Source: Boswellia sacra (lineage: Eukaryota > Streptophyta > Magnoliopsida > Sapindales > Burseraceae). From it: a DNA stretch of 64,000 nt. Below, piece by piece: positions 1 to 12,789 of this stretch. Under the pieces are notes generated by a model. That model saw only the letters and a list, made by a program, of their open reading frames with translations. It did no database searches and was not told where the DNA came from. Positions within the stretch are counted from its first letter, which is position 1; every line of letters starts with the position of its first letter. Location of the stretch: NCBI GenBank assembly GCA_013180625.2, contig SNVD02004657.1, forward strand, positions 124,001 through 188,000, given 5' to 3'. Both the position numbers and the translations under genes were made by a program.

Positions 1-2202
1 GCTATTTAATTGAATCATAGAATTTACCCATAAAGGCTAAGGAAAAGATAAGTGAAAAGTATATTGAGAAAGCCTACATATTATATAATCTTAGGAAAGA
101 TGTTGAGAACCTGATGCTGTGTTGGGCAGTATTTGTTATGAAAAAGAGTTTTGATGAAAGCAATACATTTTCTTACAGTATTTAGTGTTTTGGGGCATGT
201 AAGAAGGATCTCTCTATTTTAAATATATTGTGAATGAGGATGATTGACAGCACTGACAAGGTGGCTAACAAACAATTGATGATGGTTTACTAGCCAGCAG
301 GTTTTGTCTGTGGCTGTAGTGCACCATTCAAAAGTGGTTTTCGGTGATCAAGAAGTGGCTGGAGGAAGTCAGCTTTCAAATAAATGTGCCAGCTGACCAA
401 TTGGTGTAGAGGGCTTGGCCTTGCTTAGGGAAATTAGTTGGGATGTGAAAAATTTAAATTTATGTTTTAGAATTAAGTGTGCTCTTCCACTAATAAAGAA
501 AATCGCTATCTATTATGATATAGTGTCTAGCATGGAACCAAACTGTCAGTCCAAGGAAATAAGTTTTCCAAAAAAGAGTTGGATCAAGGTAAAACACGAT
601 TTTAAGTCTGATTTTGATCAGTTTTGGCTACTGATGATGAAAAGCAGAGGCTATAAGGCATGGGGAAAACCACGAAGGCAAAACTGTAAAGAAATTTAAG
701 AATAAAAATTTTACATTGCAATTTTTTCACCTCTTCTGTTTCCCTCTCTTTGGTATACAATCTATCTATATCTTTTTTTTTTATTTGTTTTTAGTTTTTT
801 AAATCGGATCTCAAGAGTCCTTAAAGCTTAGTTTTCTTGGTTCCTTATACAACCACGCTCAAGCTCTTGACCCTATCAAACCATTGTGGCTTTGGTGATT
901 TGAATAGAAAAATAAATATTTCAGGTTAAATTTTGGCTTTGATTATCAGAAATTGATAAATATGAGAACTGAATCTATTATATTTCAATGAAATTTAAAG
1001 TATTTGTTATTTGCATATAAAAGTAAAAATGATCAGTTTGCCTGGATTGGACTTTTAGATTTTATTTATTCACCTTGTATTTTGAGTGCAAGAAATAAAT
1101 GACCCCTCTTTTTTCTCAAGAAATCCATAACATGTATCTTTAGCCTTTTTAGTTTTGTTTGTTATTGATTTTTTCAAAATTACCTCTGTTTTTTTAATAT
1201 TATTTATTTATTTTTTGCATGGCTAAGTAGTGCTCTAAACCATAGATTAGTAAGATTATATGCTGACTTAAGTTTCTATTTGATATTACATTATACTTTT
1301 GTACGTGGTATATAGCAGATCATTTTTAATTGGCGTTAACAAAATGTATAAAACATTTCTTTATCTCTTTCTTATCTCTTCACATATCCCTTCTTTATTA
1401 ATTGCAAGTTAAGTTTTTTGCTTGTATTTATTTTTCTGGATTTCGGTGCCTTATAATTATGTGGCTTCTTTTCTTTTCTAGATAGTCTTTGGATTTCATT
1501 GTTGTTATCTATATATATATTTATAATATTGGTGATCAATGAGTGACGTATGGACCTTTATGTCGATATGATTCTTTATCCTTCTTTTTCCCTTTTCATA
1601 CTGTACTTCTAAATTTGATCTTTTAGATTGTGTTTGTTTATGTGTTTTTAGAAGAATTTGATGTTTAAGGAAGGATATATGGGTTGTATTGAATTTTAAA
1701 AATGAGATGTGGTTGATATTGAATTTGAAATGCATTAGAAGGTATAGAACATAAAATGTTTTCTGGAAACATAAACAAATACGTTGATTTTGCTTTGGTT
1801 TCTTTTATAAACCAGAGCATGTAATCAACTGCACTTCTGCTTTGTGCAAGGCAATATAACTAGTTGCATCAAATACATTGTGAATGGTAAATAAATGAAT
1901 TAGAAATATACTATTTCTAAATTTATGGTGTAGAAATAATAAATATGGTCAGTGTAATTATGTTCTATGTCTGAATTTAATATATTAATAAATTTATTAT
2001 TTTCTAATGAGTAGTAGCTATGGTCAGTCTAATAATTTTCTATGTCTGAATTTATATATGGTTTTGCTCTCTTAAACCAAGTTATTCGTGGGTCCAATTT
2101 GAGTGGTATTGATTTGTTTTTGACTTGTTATGAGATGTAGTAAATCATAAACTCTTTCAAGATTTGTCTGAATGCTGATCATCATTATCTGTTGTGACTC
2201 AG
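1..2202. other. Unassigned upstream region, probably intron or 5' flank of the TBL gene
   Basis: No gene could be assigned here. A short open stretch at about 21-186 (+) and another at 415-699 (+) read as protein-like, but neither shows a motif I recognise and neither joins cleanly to the TBL exon at 2203. Much of the rest is T-rich, intron-like DNA. The first exon of the TBL gene, which should encode its membrane anchor, was not found here; it may be hidden in this stretch or lie beyond the window edge. Confidence 0.4.
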
Positions 2203-4758
2203 AGTTTAACGAGGATGCTGAAAATTATTCCTCTACAAAACCAAAGGGGCATGTTGAAGAAAAATATTCAGAAGCAATAAACACAAAAGAAACAGCAGAA
2301 CAAGTAGAAAAGAATGTAGATGCCTCAACTAAAAAGAGAGGTAGCGTCCCTTATACAGTTGCATTTGTTTCTACTTGGAACTAAGCTTAATTTTTGTGAG
2401 TGCTCTTGTTTGTGATTGCATTATTTTCTGAATTGGTTTGCCTTGTTCTTGTGATTACAATGACTTGTTTAACTTCATTACTGCATTCAATTAAATGGCA
2501 AGTCTCGCTAACCATGACCTGTTTTACTTCACTACTGGCCTAATAAGTTAGAATGACAATCCTTACGGAATAACTATAAAGTAGTTTGCCTATATAAGTT
2601 TGTACCTGTCGAGTCCTCATTGTTTGGTTGCTTTTGTATTACTTGGGGAAGGGGAGCAACTGAGTATTTATATGCCCTAATCATGTAACTCATTTAATAT
2701 TGGAAATGACACGATTTTTTTCTCCTCCTGGTTGTTGTTTATAGTTAGGGTTCAAGAAGGGATCTGTGGAAATGGTTAGTTCTGCAACCTTCAAATCTAA
2801 TATTTTGTGCAGAGGCGATTTTTTCTCTTAATATATTTTTTCCTTCTTTTTCTCCTTGTCTTAGGTCAAGTAATAGTAATCAAGTCTTTGTCCAATAATA
2901 TCAATTAACATGCTATCCAACTGTGCTATAACCAATAAAGGATATTCTGCGAAATCCTTTTCATTGTGAATACTTCTGATATAACATATATTAGCAGGAT
3001 GCTCCTTTCTGACCTTTGCATGCTATGGCTACTCATAATGTTGGTGTTTTTTGTTCATTAAAATCAAGTAGTATAAATTTTTAAATATCCACTTTTACTT
3101 GGGTTTTGATGGTCTTCTAATATAAATTTTTAAGAGATAAAAATCTGTTTTAGAAAAACTAATGCTTTTTTTTAAAAAAAATTTTTTTTAAAACATTTCT
3201 CTTGTTTGAAAGCTTTAATGAAAGAAAGAAAATGAATGAGGAACATTTTGAACAATGGACATAGATGGGGATAATATACAATAGACATAGATGGGGATAA
3301 TATATATATGTACAATATTATATATTCCACTCTGTGTATTAAGGATAGAGATAGAGAGAAGAAAATAAAGAACTTTTGCTTTTCTTATATTCATGCTTTT
3401 CTGTTTAAAATTTCCAATTTTTGAAGGGCTTTCATGGATCATATTTTAGTTATGTATCTTAATGCTCTAAATGTTTTAATCCAGTGTAATAATTTTCAAA
3501 ATTTCAATTTGCAGTCTGTAATTATGCCAAGGGTAGTTGGGTTGCAGACAGCAGGCGCCCTTTGTATTCTGGGTTTGGATGTAAACAGTGGTTATCAGAA
3601 ATGTGGGCTTGTAGATTGACCCAACGGGCAGATTTTTTGTATGAGGGATATCGGTGGCGGCCTAAAGATTGTGAGATGCCAGAGTTTGAGCGATCTGCAT
3701 TTTTGAGAAGGTTGGCCTGTTATTTTCTCTAAATGTTTCTTAGTCTTGAGCTATTTTACTGGCTTCTAATCTTTCCTGGGTCAGAGTGCCATCAAATAGT
3801 GTTAGTTTTTAATGCCTAAATCATTCTTAGACAGAAGTTTCTCTGGAATTTGGTTAAATGCTACATTCATGAGAAAAGAATTGGATGTCTAGCATATTTG
3901 GCTCATTGAATATAGTTTATGCATCTCAGAATGCAGGACAAAACGATTGCATTCATAGGAGATTCTTTGGGCAGGCAGCAATTTCAGTCTATGATGTGTA
4001 TGGCCAGTGGCGGGGAATTGATCCCAGAAGTTGAAGATGTTGGAAGGGAATATGGCCTTGTCAAACAACTTGGACACAAACGTCCTGATGGTTGGGCTTA
4101 CCGTTTTCCAGCTACCAATACCACCATTTTATATTACTGGTCATCAACACTTGCCGACTTGGTGCCAATTAACATTTCTGACCCCATCTCTGATGTTGCT
4201 ATGCATTTGGACCGTCCACCAGCTTTTATGAGTAAATACCTCCATCGCTTTGATGTTTTAGTCCTCAATACAGGACATCATTGGAACAGAGGTAAACTTA
4301 GAGCCAACCGTTGGGTGGTCTACGTGAATGGAAAGCCTAATGAAGATAGAAGACTAGCAGATCTGGGAAATGCCAAGAATTTTACTGCACACAGTGTCGT
4401 CAGGTGGCTTGATTCACAACTTCCTTCCCATCCCCGACTTAAAGCATTCTTTAGGACCATCTCCCCTAGGCATTTCCGAAATGGGGAATGGAATACTGGG
4501 GGCAACTGTGATAATACCACTCCTTTGACTTGGGGAAGGCAAGTTGTGCAAGACAAATCAACTGATGAGGTTGTTGAAGGTGCTGTAAAGGGTACCAGGG
4601 TGAAGCTTTTGGATATAACTGCTCTTTCTGAATTGAGAGATGAGGGTCACGTATCCCGTTATAGTGTTAAGGCAACTCAAGGAATCAATGATTGCCTGCA
4701 TTGGTGCCTACCGGGCATTCCAGACACATGGAATGAGCTTCTGGCAGCGCAAGTGTAG
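2203..4758 (+). CDS. Trichome birefringence-like (TBL) polysaccharide O-acetyltransferase, 5' end missing
   Basis: Members of this plant family acetylate xylan, mannan or pectin in the Golgi. Three exons splice in phase: 2203-2340, 3515-3710 and 3930-4758 (stop TAG), giving 387 residues. The second exon encodes the TBL signature with [20 protein letters not shown] and the WLSEMWACR stretch. The third opens with the esterase motif GDSLGRQQF, and its end carries [18 protein letters not shown], the DxxH catalytic motif. Donors and acceptors are canonical (AG|GTAGCG, TTTGCAG, CTCAG). The first listed exon encodes a low-complexity acidic linker. Its phase needs one base from an upstream exon, so the N-terminus and its membrane segment are missing from this model. 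It resembles the TBL14/15/16 branch, but the polysaccharide substrate cannot be read from sequence. Confidence 0.85.
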
Positions 4759-5483
4759 TGCTTGCATGAAATCTTCCAATGAAGCATTTTTAGGTACAAA
4801 GTTTACCATTCTTTATGGTCGAAATTGACCCGTTTTTTATGAGTTATAACCTTTATTCAACTCAATTTTCTCATTGTTTGTGGAATAGGTTAAAGTTTAT
4901 TGTTGTAGTTTATAGATATGAGTTCATATTGGATTAATATAACTTTTGAGGATTCCGGGGGAAAGGGAGAGCTGTAAAAGTTCCGGCTCTAATTGCAGAC
5001 ACTTGAGCATTAAAGCTGTTAAACGGTTTGTTGTATGTAATTTATAGTTTGTGCTTTCTATAAATTTATAGAAAAAAACATTTTTCTTTCAAATTTTTGC
5101 ATACTAGAGTTGCTTTTAGATTTAAGGTTCCTACTTTGAAGGAAAATATGCCCTTTCATCTAAAGAGTTTGGTTGAATTATTTTATTAAAAAAACATTAA
5201 TGCATTGAAAAAAACATCACTTTTACCACATTCTTACATGTAAATTGCAAGGTCATGAGCTACTGGTATGAACATAAATAACTCAGTATTAAAGAACAAT
5301 ATATAAATTATACTTTACTTTATATATTATATAATTTAATTATATTTTTCAATTCATTATAATCCCCAACTCAATACATTAGAACCTCCGTAAAAAATGA
5401 ATGTTCGATAAAATAATAACCTTGGTTAAATAATAAAATCTTCAGATCCTAACTCGGGTCAAAATGTTAAATTAATAAATTTG

Positions 5484-5523
<40 letters not shown>

Positions 5524-5655
5524 ATCCTTTAGGGTGTAACCAAAATATAAATTAATAATTGATTAAATATTAGGATGTGTTTTTTCTTGATGACTTCTAG
5601 CTTCTCAATTAAGTTCTTTTTCAAAATATACTTGTAAAGCTTTTTGTTTTCTCCT
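4759..5655. other. Intergenic region with an AT microsatellite
   Basis: This holds the 3' flank of the TBL gene and then AT-rich DNA with no coding signal. A pure (AT)n tract occupies about 5485-5519. Confidence 0.6.
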
Positions 5656-6458
5656 ACTATCTAAACCCACATAATTTAACAACTTTTTTTTTGAGAAAAG
5701 TCAAAATTAGAAGTAAAATTTATATTATTTAACAAACTATAAGAAAAAAGTAGTACAATGATAAAAGTTTCATTTAATGTATATTTACCTTACCAAAAGA
5801 ATAAAACCCTACACAAACAATAGAAAAGTAAATAGAAAGATAATATATAAATAAACCTTTTGAGCTTGGAGAAGAAGAATAGTCGAAGTTTGAGATAATT
5901 GGTGAAATATGTTATGGAATCAAAAGTGATTTCTTAGTGTAAAATTAGTTATAATGTAGCTAAAGAAATGGTATTCGTGGTGCAATACAAAATAAATTTA
6001 TAAATTAAAATTTTGAAAGAAAACATGACTTGGTAAGACATTTATAAATGTTGAAAAAAAACACTCAATAGTATAAATATTCCTGAAACTTAGACACACA
6101 ATCAAATGAGTCCATTGTAGCGTATTGGCTAATCATAAATCCTAACAAAGGCTCATAACATCCCATTTCAAGAAAAAGATATAAATAAAGAAGTTTTTGA
6201 CCCATTGTGCCCTGAGAAAAATAATCTAAACTAATTGTTGATTCCCTTTAAAGGTTGAAGATTTTTTTTTTTTTTAATTTGAAAACCAAGTGTTTTTTTT
6301 TGTTTCTTTTTCTAGACCAACTAGTCAAAGTACATACACATAATTATAGTTTTTATTTAAATGGCATGAGAATTTAGTAGAAAATATAGTCAATGTGAAA
6401 TGAAAATTGTTGAGCATTAAACCATTCCTCAATTGTTGTAAAACGAATCAGTAATTGA

Positions 6459-6494
<36 letters not shown>

Positions 6495-8850
6495 TAACTA
6501 GGTGTGAGCATAAATCATCAATATTTAGAGATAAAATCTTTTGTAACATTAAAAATTTTGCATGAGTTTCTAGTTTTTTGGTTCTTGGTTAGACTGATAA
6601 ATACTCAAGTTATTATCAATGATCTAGTCAGCTAACCCATTGAAACATTTTAGATAATAAACCAAGAAGTAAAATCGGTCTTCTTAAATATTATTATAAT
6701 TTTCTTAACCCATTTCATGAATTAGTAAATTGGTTCAATATCTTGATATGTAACATGATAATTAAATGATTTGATAGATAAAATATTAAGGGCAAAATTT
6801 GAAAAATAAAATTGCTTCTTTACTAGCTAGTTCATACATCTCCAATTTCTTGCACACAAACTAACTCAAATGAATTGCAACAAACATAAAGTTTAGGAAG
6901 GGTTGTTTTTTATAGTCCTTTTTTATAATTAATTAGCCTCTTGTCAAGTAAATATGTATTTAAATTCGATAATTTTAAATTCTATTAGTCGTGTTACTCG
7001 AAGTTAGTGTTTATTTTTGTGAGAGAGAAACTATATATATGTGACTTAATATCCTCAAATGATTGCAAGGTTACATGTGACATCCATATGTGACAATGCT
7101 ACAAAGATACATGGGTACGAATAAATCTGAAAAGTGGTAGTCACAGCTTGGGAGGTGGGAGAAGCCACTCGTTTCCGTTAAGGTAAGTGATGCTCAAAAA
7201 TGGTTGAGCTTCTGCATCTGATAGGATCTTGACAAACTTAGGTCGGGCAGAAGTAGCAGCCCCAGGTCCCATGCACTTGTACTCACCATAATACACGGTC
7301 CTGCAAAATTTTCATATCAAAATACAATTTATTAATTACTAGGTTTTCTTTTAAAGAACTTATAATTGGTTTGAATATATAAAGATAAAGAAATCATGTA
7401 GGTTTATACTTGCTGCGGTCAGGTTTTCCGAATTCTCCATCGCTCCATCCTTTATCGTTGATGTGAGGGCCCATGTATGTGTGAGCAAAGATCACCCTAG
7501 GTCTCTCCTTCCATGCACGGCCAAGGTAAGTATCACCAGTGCCAGTTATGTTGCAATGTACAAATGTGAATCCACTATCATCATTTACATTTTCTCTAGC
7601 ATGTGCCGTGATCACTCCTAAATTCTTGGCAACTGAATGAATATTAGTGCTCTGCATGAATCAACATATCAATTGTTAGCTTCCATGAACCAATTTTTAA
7701 ATAAATAAATGAATATCTTGCACATATATGTAAAATTTGTATTGCTCAAGTACACATGATTCTAATCCTGTAATAACAAGAGTTAGGGCCTTTAGGAAAA
7801 GTACCAAATAGAGGGATTTTCCATTTCCAAAGATGAAATCAACTGTGCCTTGGATATAACAATCCTTGAAGAAATGTCTCCCTTTATCATCACATAAGGT
7901 GTCTTGATAACCTATAAACCTGCAATTGTGGAATGCTGCCTTATCACCTGATATTCTCATGGCAACCGCTTGTGCGCCCACTCTTTTGCCATCTGGCATT
8001 GGAGCCGAATTCTACAGAAATGAAATAAGGAACCAACATTAATAAAGATCTTTAGAAGGGTTAAGGTAGCTAATAACTGTTAAAAGAACATACGCACCAC
8101 AAATTCAATATTAACAGCCATGAAGTAATCACTCTCCACGGCCACGGTGGCACTATTTAGTGTTCCGTACTTGGCAGCGGTGCCACCATACACTAGTTTT
8201 GGCATGTTCTTTGGGTCGCCATAGAAGGTTATAAACTTCTTGGACCTGTCAACAGTGATCTTCTCCACATACTCGCCTCCACCAATCTTAATGACCACCC
8301 TTTGCGAGTTCCCTGATGGGATGCTCTTCAAGGCATCAGTTACTGTCTTGAAATCTCCGCTGCCACCTTTGTTGACAATTATCACTTTAACATTTCTCTC
8401 AGCCGTGGCCAAAACTTGGTCTATGTTCTTGCCTTGGATTAATTGGCTTTTTCTTTCCTCAAAATGTTTGATATTTTGTGCAATCCACCCTTCAAGTTTC
8501 GATGAATCATATGGGATGTATTTTGGGTCGCAAACCACTATTTGGATAAGCCGAAAAAAAAGCAGTAGAGCTGTTGTTAGACATGTTGGATATGCTGAGA
8601 AGTGCTTCATTTCTTTACCCATTCTTGATAACAAGTTTTTTTTCTAATGATATGCTCTTTGGCGAAGTGATACTGAGTTATTTATAATAAATTGAATGGC
8701 TAAGTTGGTGCAGAGTTGTTTGAATTTTTTGTTGGGGTTTCTATAATTAATTTTTTGTTAACTTTGTAACTTCTTTAGTTAGTTAAATTGTGCTCTTATA
8801 TGCCTTTGGAACTTGGAAGGGGGTTTTGGCCAGCGGAAGCATAGCCAAAA
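5656..8850. repeat. Direct segmental duplication, copy A (contains the intact pectinesterase)
   Basis: From AAACCCACATAATTTAACAAC near 5661 onward this block matches, in order and in the same orientation, the block starting near 12,790. The match runs through the 3' flank, the four exons and three introns of the pectinesterase and its 5' flank. The offset is about 7.1 kb. Shared non-coding landmarks include the GGCATGAGA..TTTAGTAGAAAATATA stretch (6363 and 13,483) and TAACTAGGTGTGAGCATAAATCATCAATA (6497 and 13,600). Confidence 0.85.
7141..8622 (-). CDS. Pectin methylesterase (pectinesterase), PMEI-less secreted type
   Basis: The enzyme removes methyl esters from homogalacturonan in the cell wall. 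Four exons on the minus strand (8622-8098, 8011-7805, 7651-7410, 7300-7141) splice in phase to 377 residues ending PPPKL. All family motifs are present: GGGEYVE (114-120), GAQAV (187-191), QDTL (211-214, putative catalytic Asp 212), DFIFG (233-237, Asp 233) and LGRAW (287-291, Arg 289). An N-terminal hydrophobic stretch (about residues 11-30) looks like a signal peptide. There is no PMEI pro-domain, so it belongs with the PPME1-like short pectinesterases. I start at the ATG at 8622; a second in-frame ATG four codons on is also possible. A broken paralogue lies 7 kb away. Confidence 0.93.
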
Positions 8851-10667
8851 GTGGCTTTTCGAGTGGGTTGAAAAATTTTTCAAAATAATTTGGTAAATCT
8901 CTACGGTTAGAAGACATTTTATTGATTAAAAAAAAAACTAATTAGGGTGACATATTGAACCTTACCTTTTTAAATATAAATTATATATTAAAAATTTACT
9001 CAAATTCTAGAAACAATTATATAGTTTAGGATAAATTATATATATATGCACACACACACATATACATATATATTTTTTTTTTTGTATTTCAAAGATACAA
9101 TTATGTAAATTTTAAGTAAATTTAAATAAACTACCAAGTGTAAGTGAGGATTTCATCCCATTCCAAGCAATTGCAACCACGGTACTGCATCAAAACCTTT
9201 TTTAAGACTTAAGAGAACATGAATTAGCTACGAAGACTAGTTTGGAGAAGATGATCATGGAGTCGCCACCCAATTTTATAGTGAGAAATGAATGAGGGCA
9301 ATTCGATCTCTTGCTTCAAGACCTAAACTACCGTCATTCCTTTAGAGATGGGTTTGAGAGGTTACGTATGAACCTTTGGCTCGCCCAGATATAATTCTGG
9401 CCTCCAGTAGGGTATATCAAATAATAATGTCTTAGTTCATTGTTTTAGTCCATTTAGGTTGGTTAATTTTAAGCACACATTGTCCAATTTCATTGTTAAA
9501 TGTGCAAGGTGAAATAAAAAACTTGTTTACAATTCAAACAAAAGAATGGTGGTGAAGGAGAATGGAGTTACAAGTCCTCTCAAACATGCGGAAAAGGTGA
9601 ATGGTATTACATTGGATTCTTAATAATAAAGTGCATAAAATAGAATAAATTGCAACTCTAATACAATAAATAATGATGAATAATTGAAATGATGCATAAA
9701 ATAAAGGCGTTTAAATAAAGCAGAAAATATACATCATAATCATTCAAGAGAAATCACAAAATAGCAAACAATTGCATATTAGGGCATAATCAAAGTATAC
9801 TATGACCATTGGATTATGCATAATGAAACAAAGAATAAGAATGACAGCCCCATATTCATATAAAAAGGGAGATTTCATCAAAGTGATGGCCCCTCAGCAC
9901 CAAATATATGAGTCTGCACATCACTTTAACAAGTCTCATAAAAGAATAAGATGGAATAAAACACAAACAAATAAACAAAATAGGATTCAATTAGAGTAAC
10001 AAATCCTTCTCGCCCAATTGTGAGTCCATTTGTTACTCATTGAATCCTTTCATGCATATCAAAACAAGAAAAGACAATAAAACAATAAAAAGAGAACTTT
10101 AAATGAATAGTAAATCCTCGTCACCAATTACGAGTCCACCACTATTCCTCAAAGTTTGCTCATTTGATTCAAAATAGAAAGAGAAGAAAGAAGAAAAAAA
10201 GTACATAAAATAATTAAAAGAACCAAAAAAAATTAAACATACAAAATGGAATTTATTCGAGCAATGAATCTCTCATTACTAAGCATGAGCCTATTTATAA
10301 CTTATTAAACCCCTCATTTCAAGAAAAAGAAAAAGAGGAAGAAAAAAGAAGATATGACATAAAGCAAAATAGCATAAAAGAGGAAATCATGCAAAAGACA
10401 AAGAACTAGACCTAATCATGCCTCTAAAACAAACATAAATCCTAAACATGTCTCTTGTTAAACAAAAGAATGAATTAAACAACCTAGATTCTAAGTAAAG
10501 ATAAAACCTAAACATGTTACTAAACATTCATAAAAAATCTTATCATGATACTAAACAAACAAGGAGAAAGAAGAAAAAGAAAAAGAAAAAAGTCATAAAT
10601 AACTTAAAAACATAAAACCCTAATCATGTTTCTAGAAAAATAAAAAATAACTTGAACATGCTTCTAA
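8851..10667. other. Non-coding, transposon-like region between the pectinesterase copies
   Basis: No open gene is visible. From about 9170 the sequence is A-rich on the + strand, with a stretch near 9250-9420 (GGAGTCGCCACCCAATTTTA and following) of a kind often seen in plant LTR elements. The repeated phrase 'xxGAGTCCA...' near 10,020 and 10,130 also suggests a decayed retroelement. I cannot name its family or set its ends. The block is absent from the other side of the duplication. Confidence 0.45.
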
Positions 10668-10672
10668 ATAAA

Positions 10673-11561
10673 TGTAAGTTCTGGAGGTATGCAGTTATAA
10701 ATAACAACATAGTAAACTGTAATATAAATTGGCACAGGAGGATTTTTACGTGGTTCGGTTATAAAACCTACGTCTAAGGACAACTATAGAGTTACAATTC
10801 ACTATGTTCTTGTTTTTACAATCTTTAGGATCTTTTACAGTGCTGACTCACTCTCACACACTGACCTAATATTTGACAAACAAAATCTTCACAAAGATAC
10901 TAAACACTAGTGACATTGCTCACTCTCTATCATAGATAACTTAACAGAACATTGTTAAGTTATACATAACACCCGATGTCTGACACAAAATTACATAAAT
11001 ACTCAACCCTCAAGTTATCCTAAGTGTCTACTAACTCACTCAGACTTAATCAACAACTCATATATGATTACACATGAAACAAAGACTCAATAATTCAAAG
11101 TAATAAAGACATTCCTTTTGCGTTTAAGCTTTCTTTATGAAGTCATGGAATGCCGTGACCAACTCTCTCAAGAACACACCCAGTATACAATGCGCAAAAG
11201 CTCTCTCTCTACGACTGTGCAATAACTCGGTATATATATTTAGAGGTCTTGGTCGAAATCTTCCTAGAAATCATGTAAATATTTCAATCAAGATCACATT
11301 AGGAATAGGATAAACTAAAATAGGAAGTGTTTATAGTTAAACTCCTAAAGTAACAAGGACACATTAAATATCCTTCTATTTTGATTAGGATACAAGAAAT
11401 ATTATCCTAATCTATAAAGGTATTTATTGTGAATCAAAAACTTCCTATAATAATCATCTAAAAACAATAAAATAGGAATCAAAAATACTTTTCTTATTTT
11501 TATCACAAGTTAACCAAAAACTTAACATGTGCATAACATATGTTTTACGTTAACACCAACA
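10673..11561 (-). mobile_element. Solo LTR with 5-bp target site duplication
   Basis: An 889-bp sequence bounded by TGTAAG...CCAACA on the + strand (TGTTGG...CTTACA on the minus strand). It is flanked on both sides by the identical pentamer ATAAA (10,668-10,672 and 11,562-11,566). It contains the ACGTGGTTCGG phrase common in plant copia-type and TRIM LTRs. No internal coding region is present, so it is a recombined solo LTR. The strand is inferred from the TGTTGG start on the minus strand. Confidence 0.8.
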
Positions 11562-11566
11562 ATAAA

Positions 11567-12789
11567 GAAGAGAAAAATGACTTACTTTGCTACGCTTTTC
11601 CAAAGCTAGCCAAAAAAAAAAAAAGAACACACATCAAACAATTCAAAAAGAAAAACGAGAAAGGAAGAAGAGAAAATGCACTCAAGATGCACCTTTTCAA
11701 GGTTTAGAGCAATAATCGCGCTCCAACTGAAAATTTTAACTTAAGAAGACTATCAAACTTCATGTTTCAAGTATCTAGTGGAAGGCTTTGCAACTACTTT
11801 TTCAATGAATTGAAAAGTAAGCGGTGCTTAAATAGATAAAAATTCATGCAAAAAATGAAGGATTTCCAAAATTTCCAAAAATCGGTAGGACAATTGTCGA
11901 CTGGTGGTGGACGACCACCGGTTGGTGGTGTACACTATCGGCTGGTGGTGGATGACTATCGACCAGTGATGCACACGGCTGACTGCTGGTTGGCTTTCTA
12001 GACCATTTTAAAACCTTAGTGTAGTCCATTTTGAGTCTTCTGTGTTCGTTTGATCATAACTTTTGTATTTAACTATGATTCATGAAGCGTAAATTTTTTG
12101 GAAACTATACTTCCTAATCTTTCCAACAACATATGACTCTATATCTGAATCACTATTGATTTTCGTGGGTGGCTCTTAGAAGTTGACTATCAGTTGACTA
12201 GGTTTTTGACTCTTTGGTTTCACACACTTTCTTTTCATTCTTATTTTTTAGTTCAAGCATTTCTCATTGCTCGTATTGCGTCTAAATGTCATCAACGGGC
12301 TTAAAAACCATAAGCAAAAATTAATGCTTACACCAAGTTCGAACTAAAACAAAATAAAAAGAAAAATAATTATTTGAGCGAAAACTTGCTTCTATCTTAT
12401 CATAAAGTAATTACAAACAATTTAGAGAACAATTAGCATAAGAACAAAATTTAAAACAAGGGATAGAAATTAATAAAGAGAAGAGAATTTTTTTTTAAAG
12501 TCGTATGAAGACTTAGAAATGATAGATAAGTTCAAGAGAAGGTTTGAGATGTGTGTAAATTGAACGTATAGGTTCTTTGTTTGTTAGTTTTTTGTATTGT
12601 CTCCTATTAAGCCACTATAAATTGAACATGTTCAGCTTTTCCATTTCAATATAAAGCACTGTGCATATATAAATGAACTACAATTAATTTTTCAATTGTA
12701 AGGGGTTGAACATGTATAACATGCTTTCTTTAATGAAACTGAAATGAAACAAATTGGTTGAATGTTTAAACATCTTAAACTCTTCTTCT
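11567..12789. other. Non-coding TE-like remnant
   Basis: This continues the A-rich TE-like DNA interrupted by the solo LTR. A short direct repeat of the type CGGCTGGTGGTGGA occurs several times at 11,895-11,970. The stretch at 12,050-12,300 resembles LTR sequence. No protein is recognisable. Confidence 0.4.

Noticed and set aside
415..699. 94-codon + strand frame near the left edge
   Set aside because: No recognised motif and no in-phase splice to the TBL exon; left unassigned.
8240..8647. Open frame on the + strand opposite pectinesterase exon 1
   Set aside because: It is antisense to an exon with full family motifs; the same frame also recurs in the dead copy at 15,337-15,567. No protein signature.
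9802..9999. 65-codon + strand frame, Lys/Asn-rich
   Set aside because: Compositional by-product of A-rich TE-like DNA; no family features.
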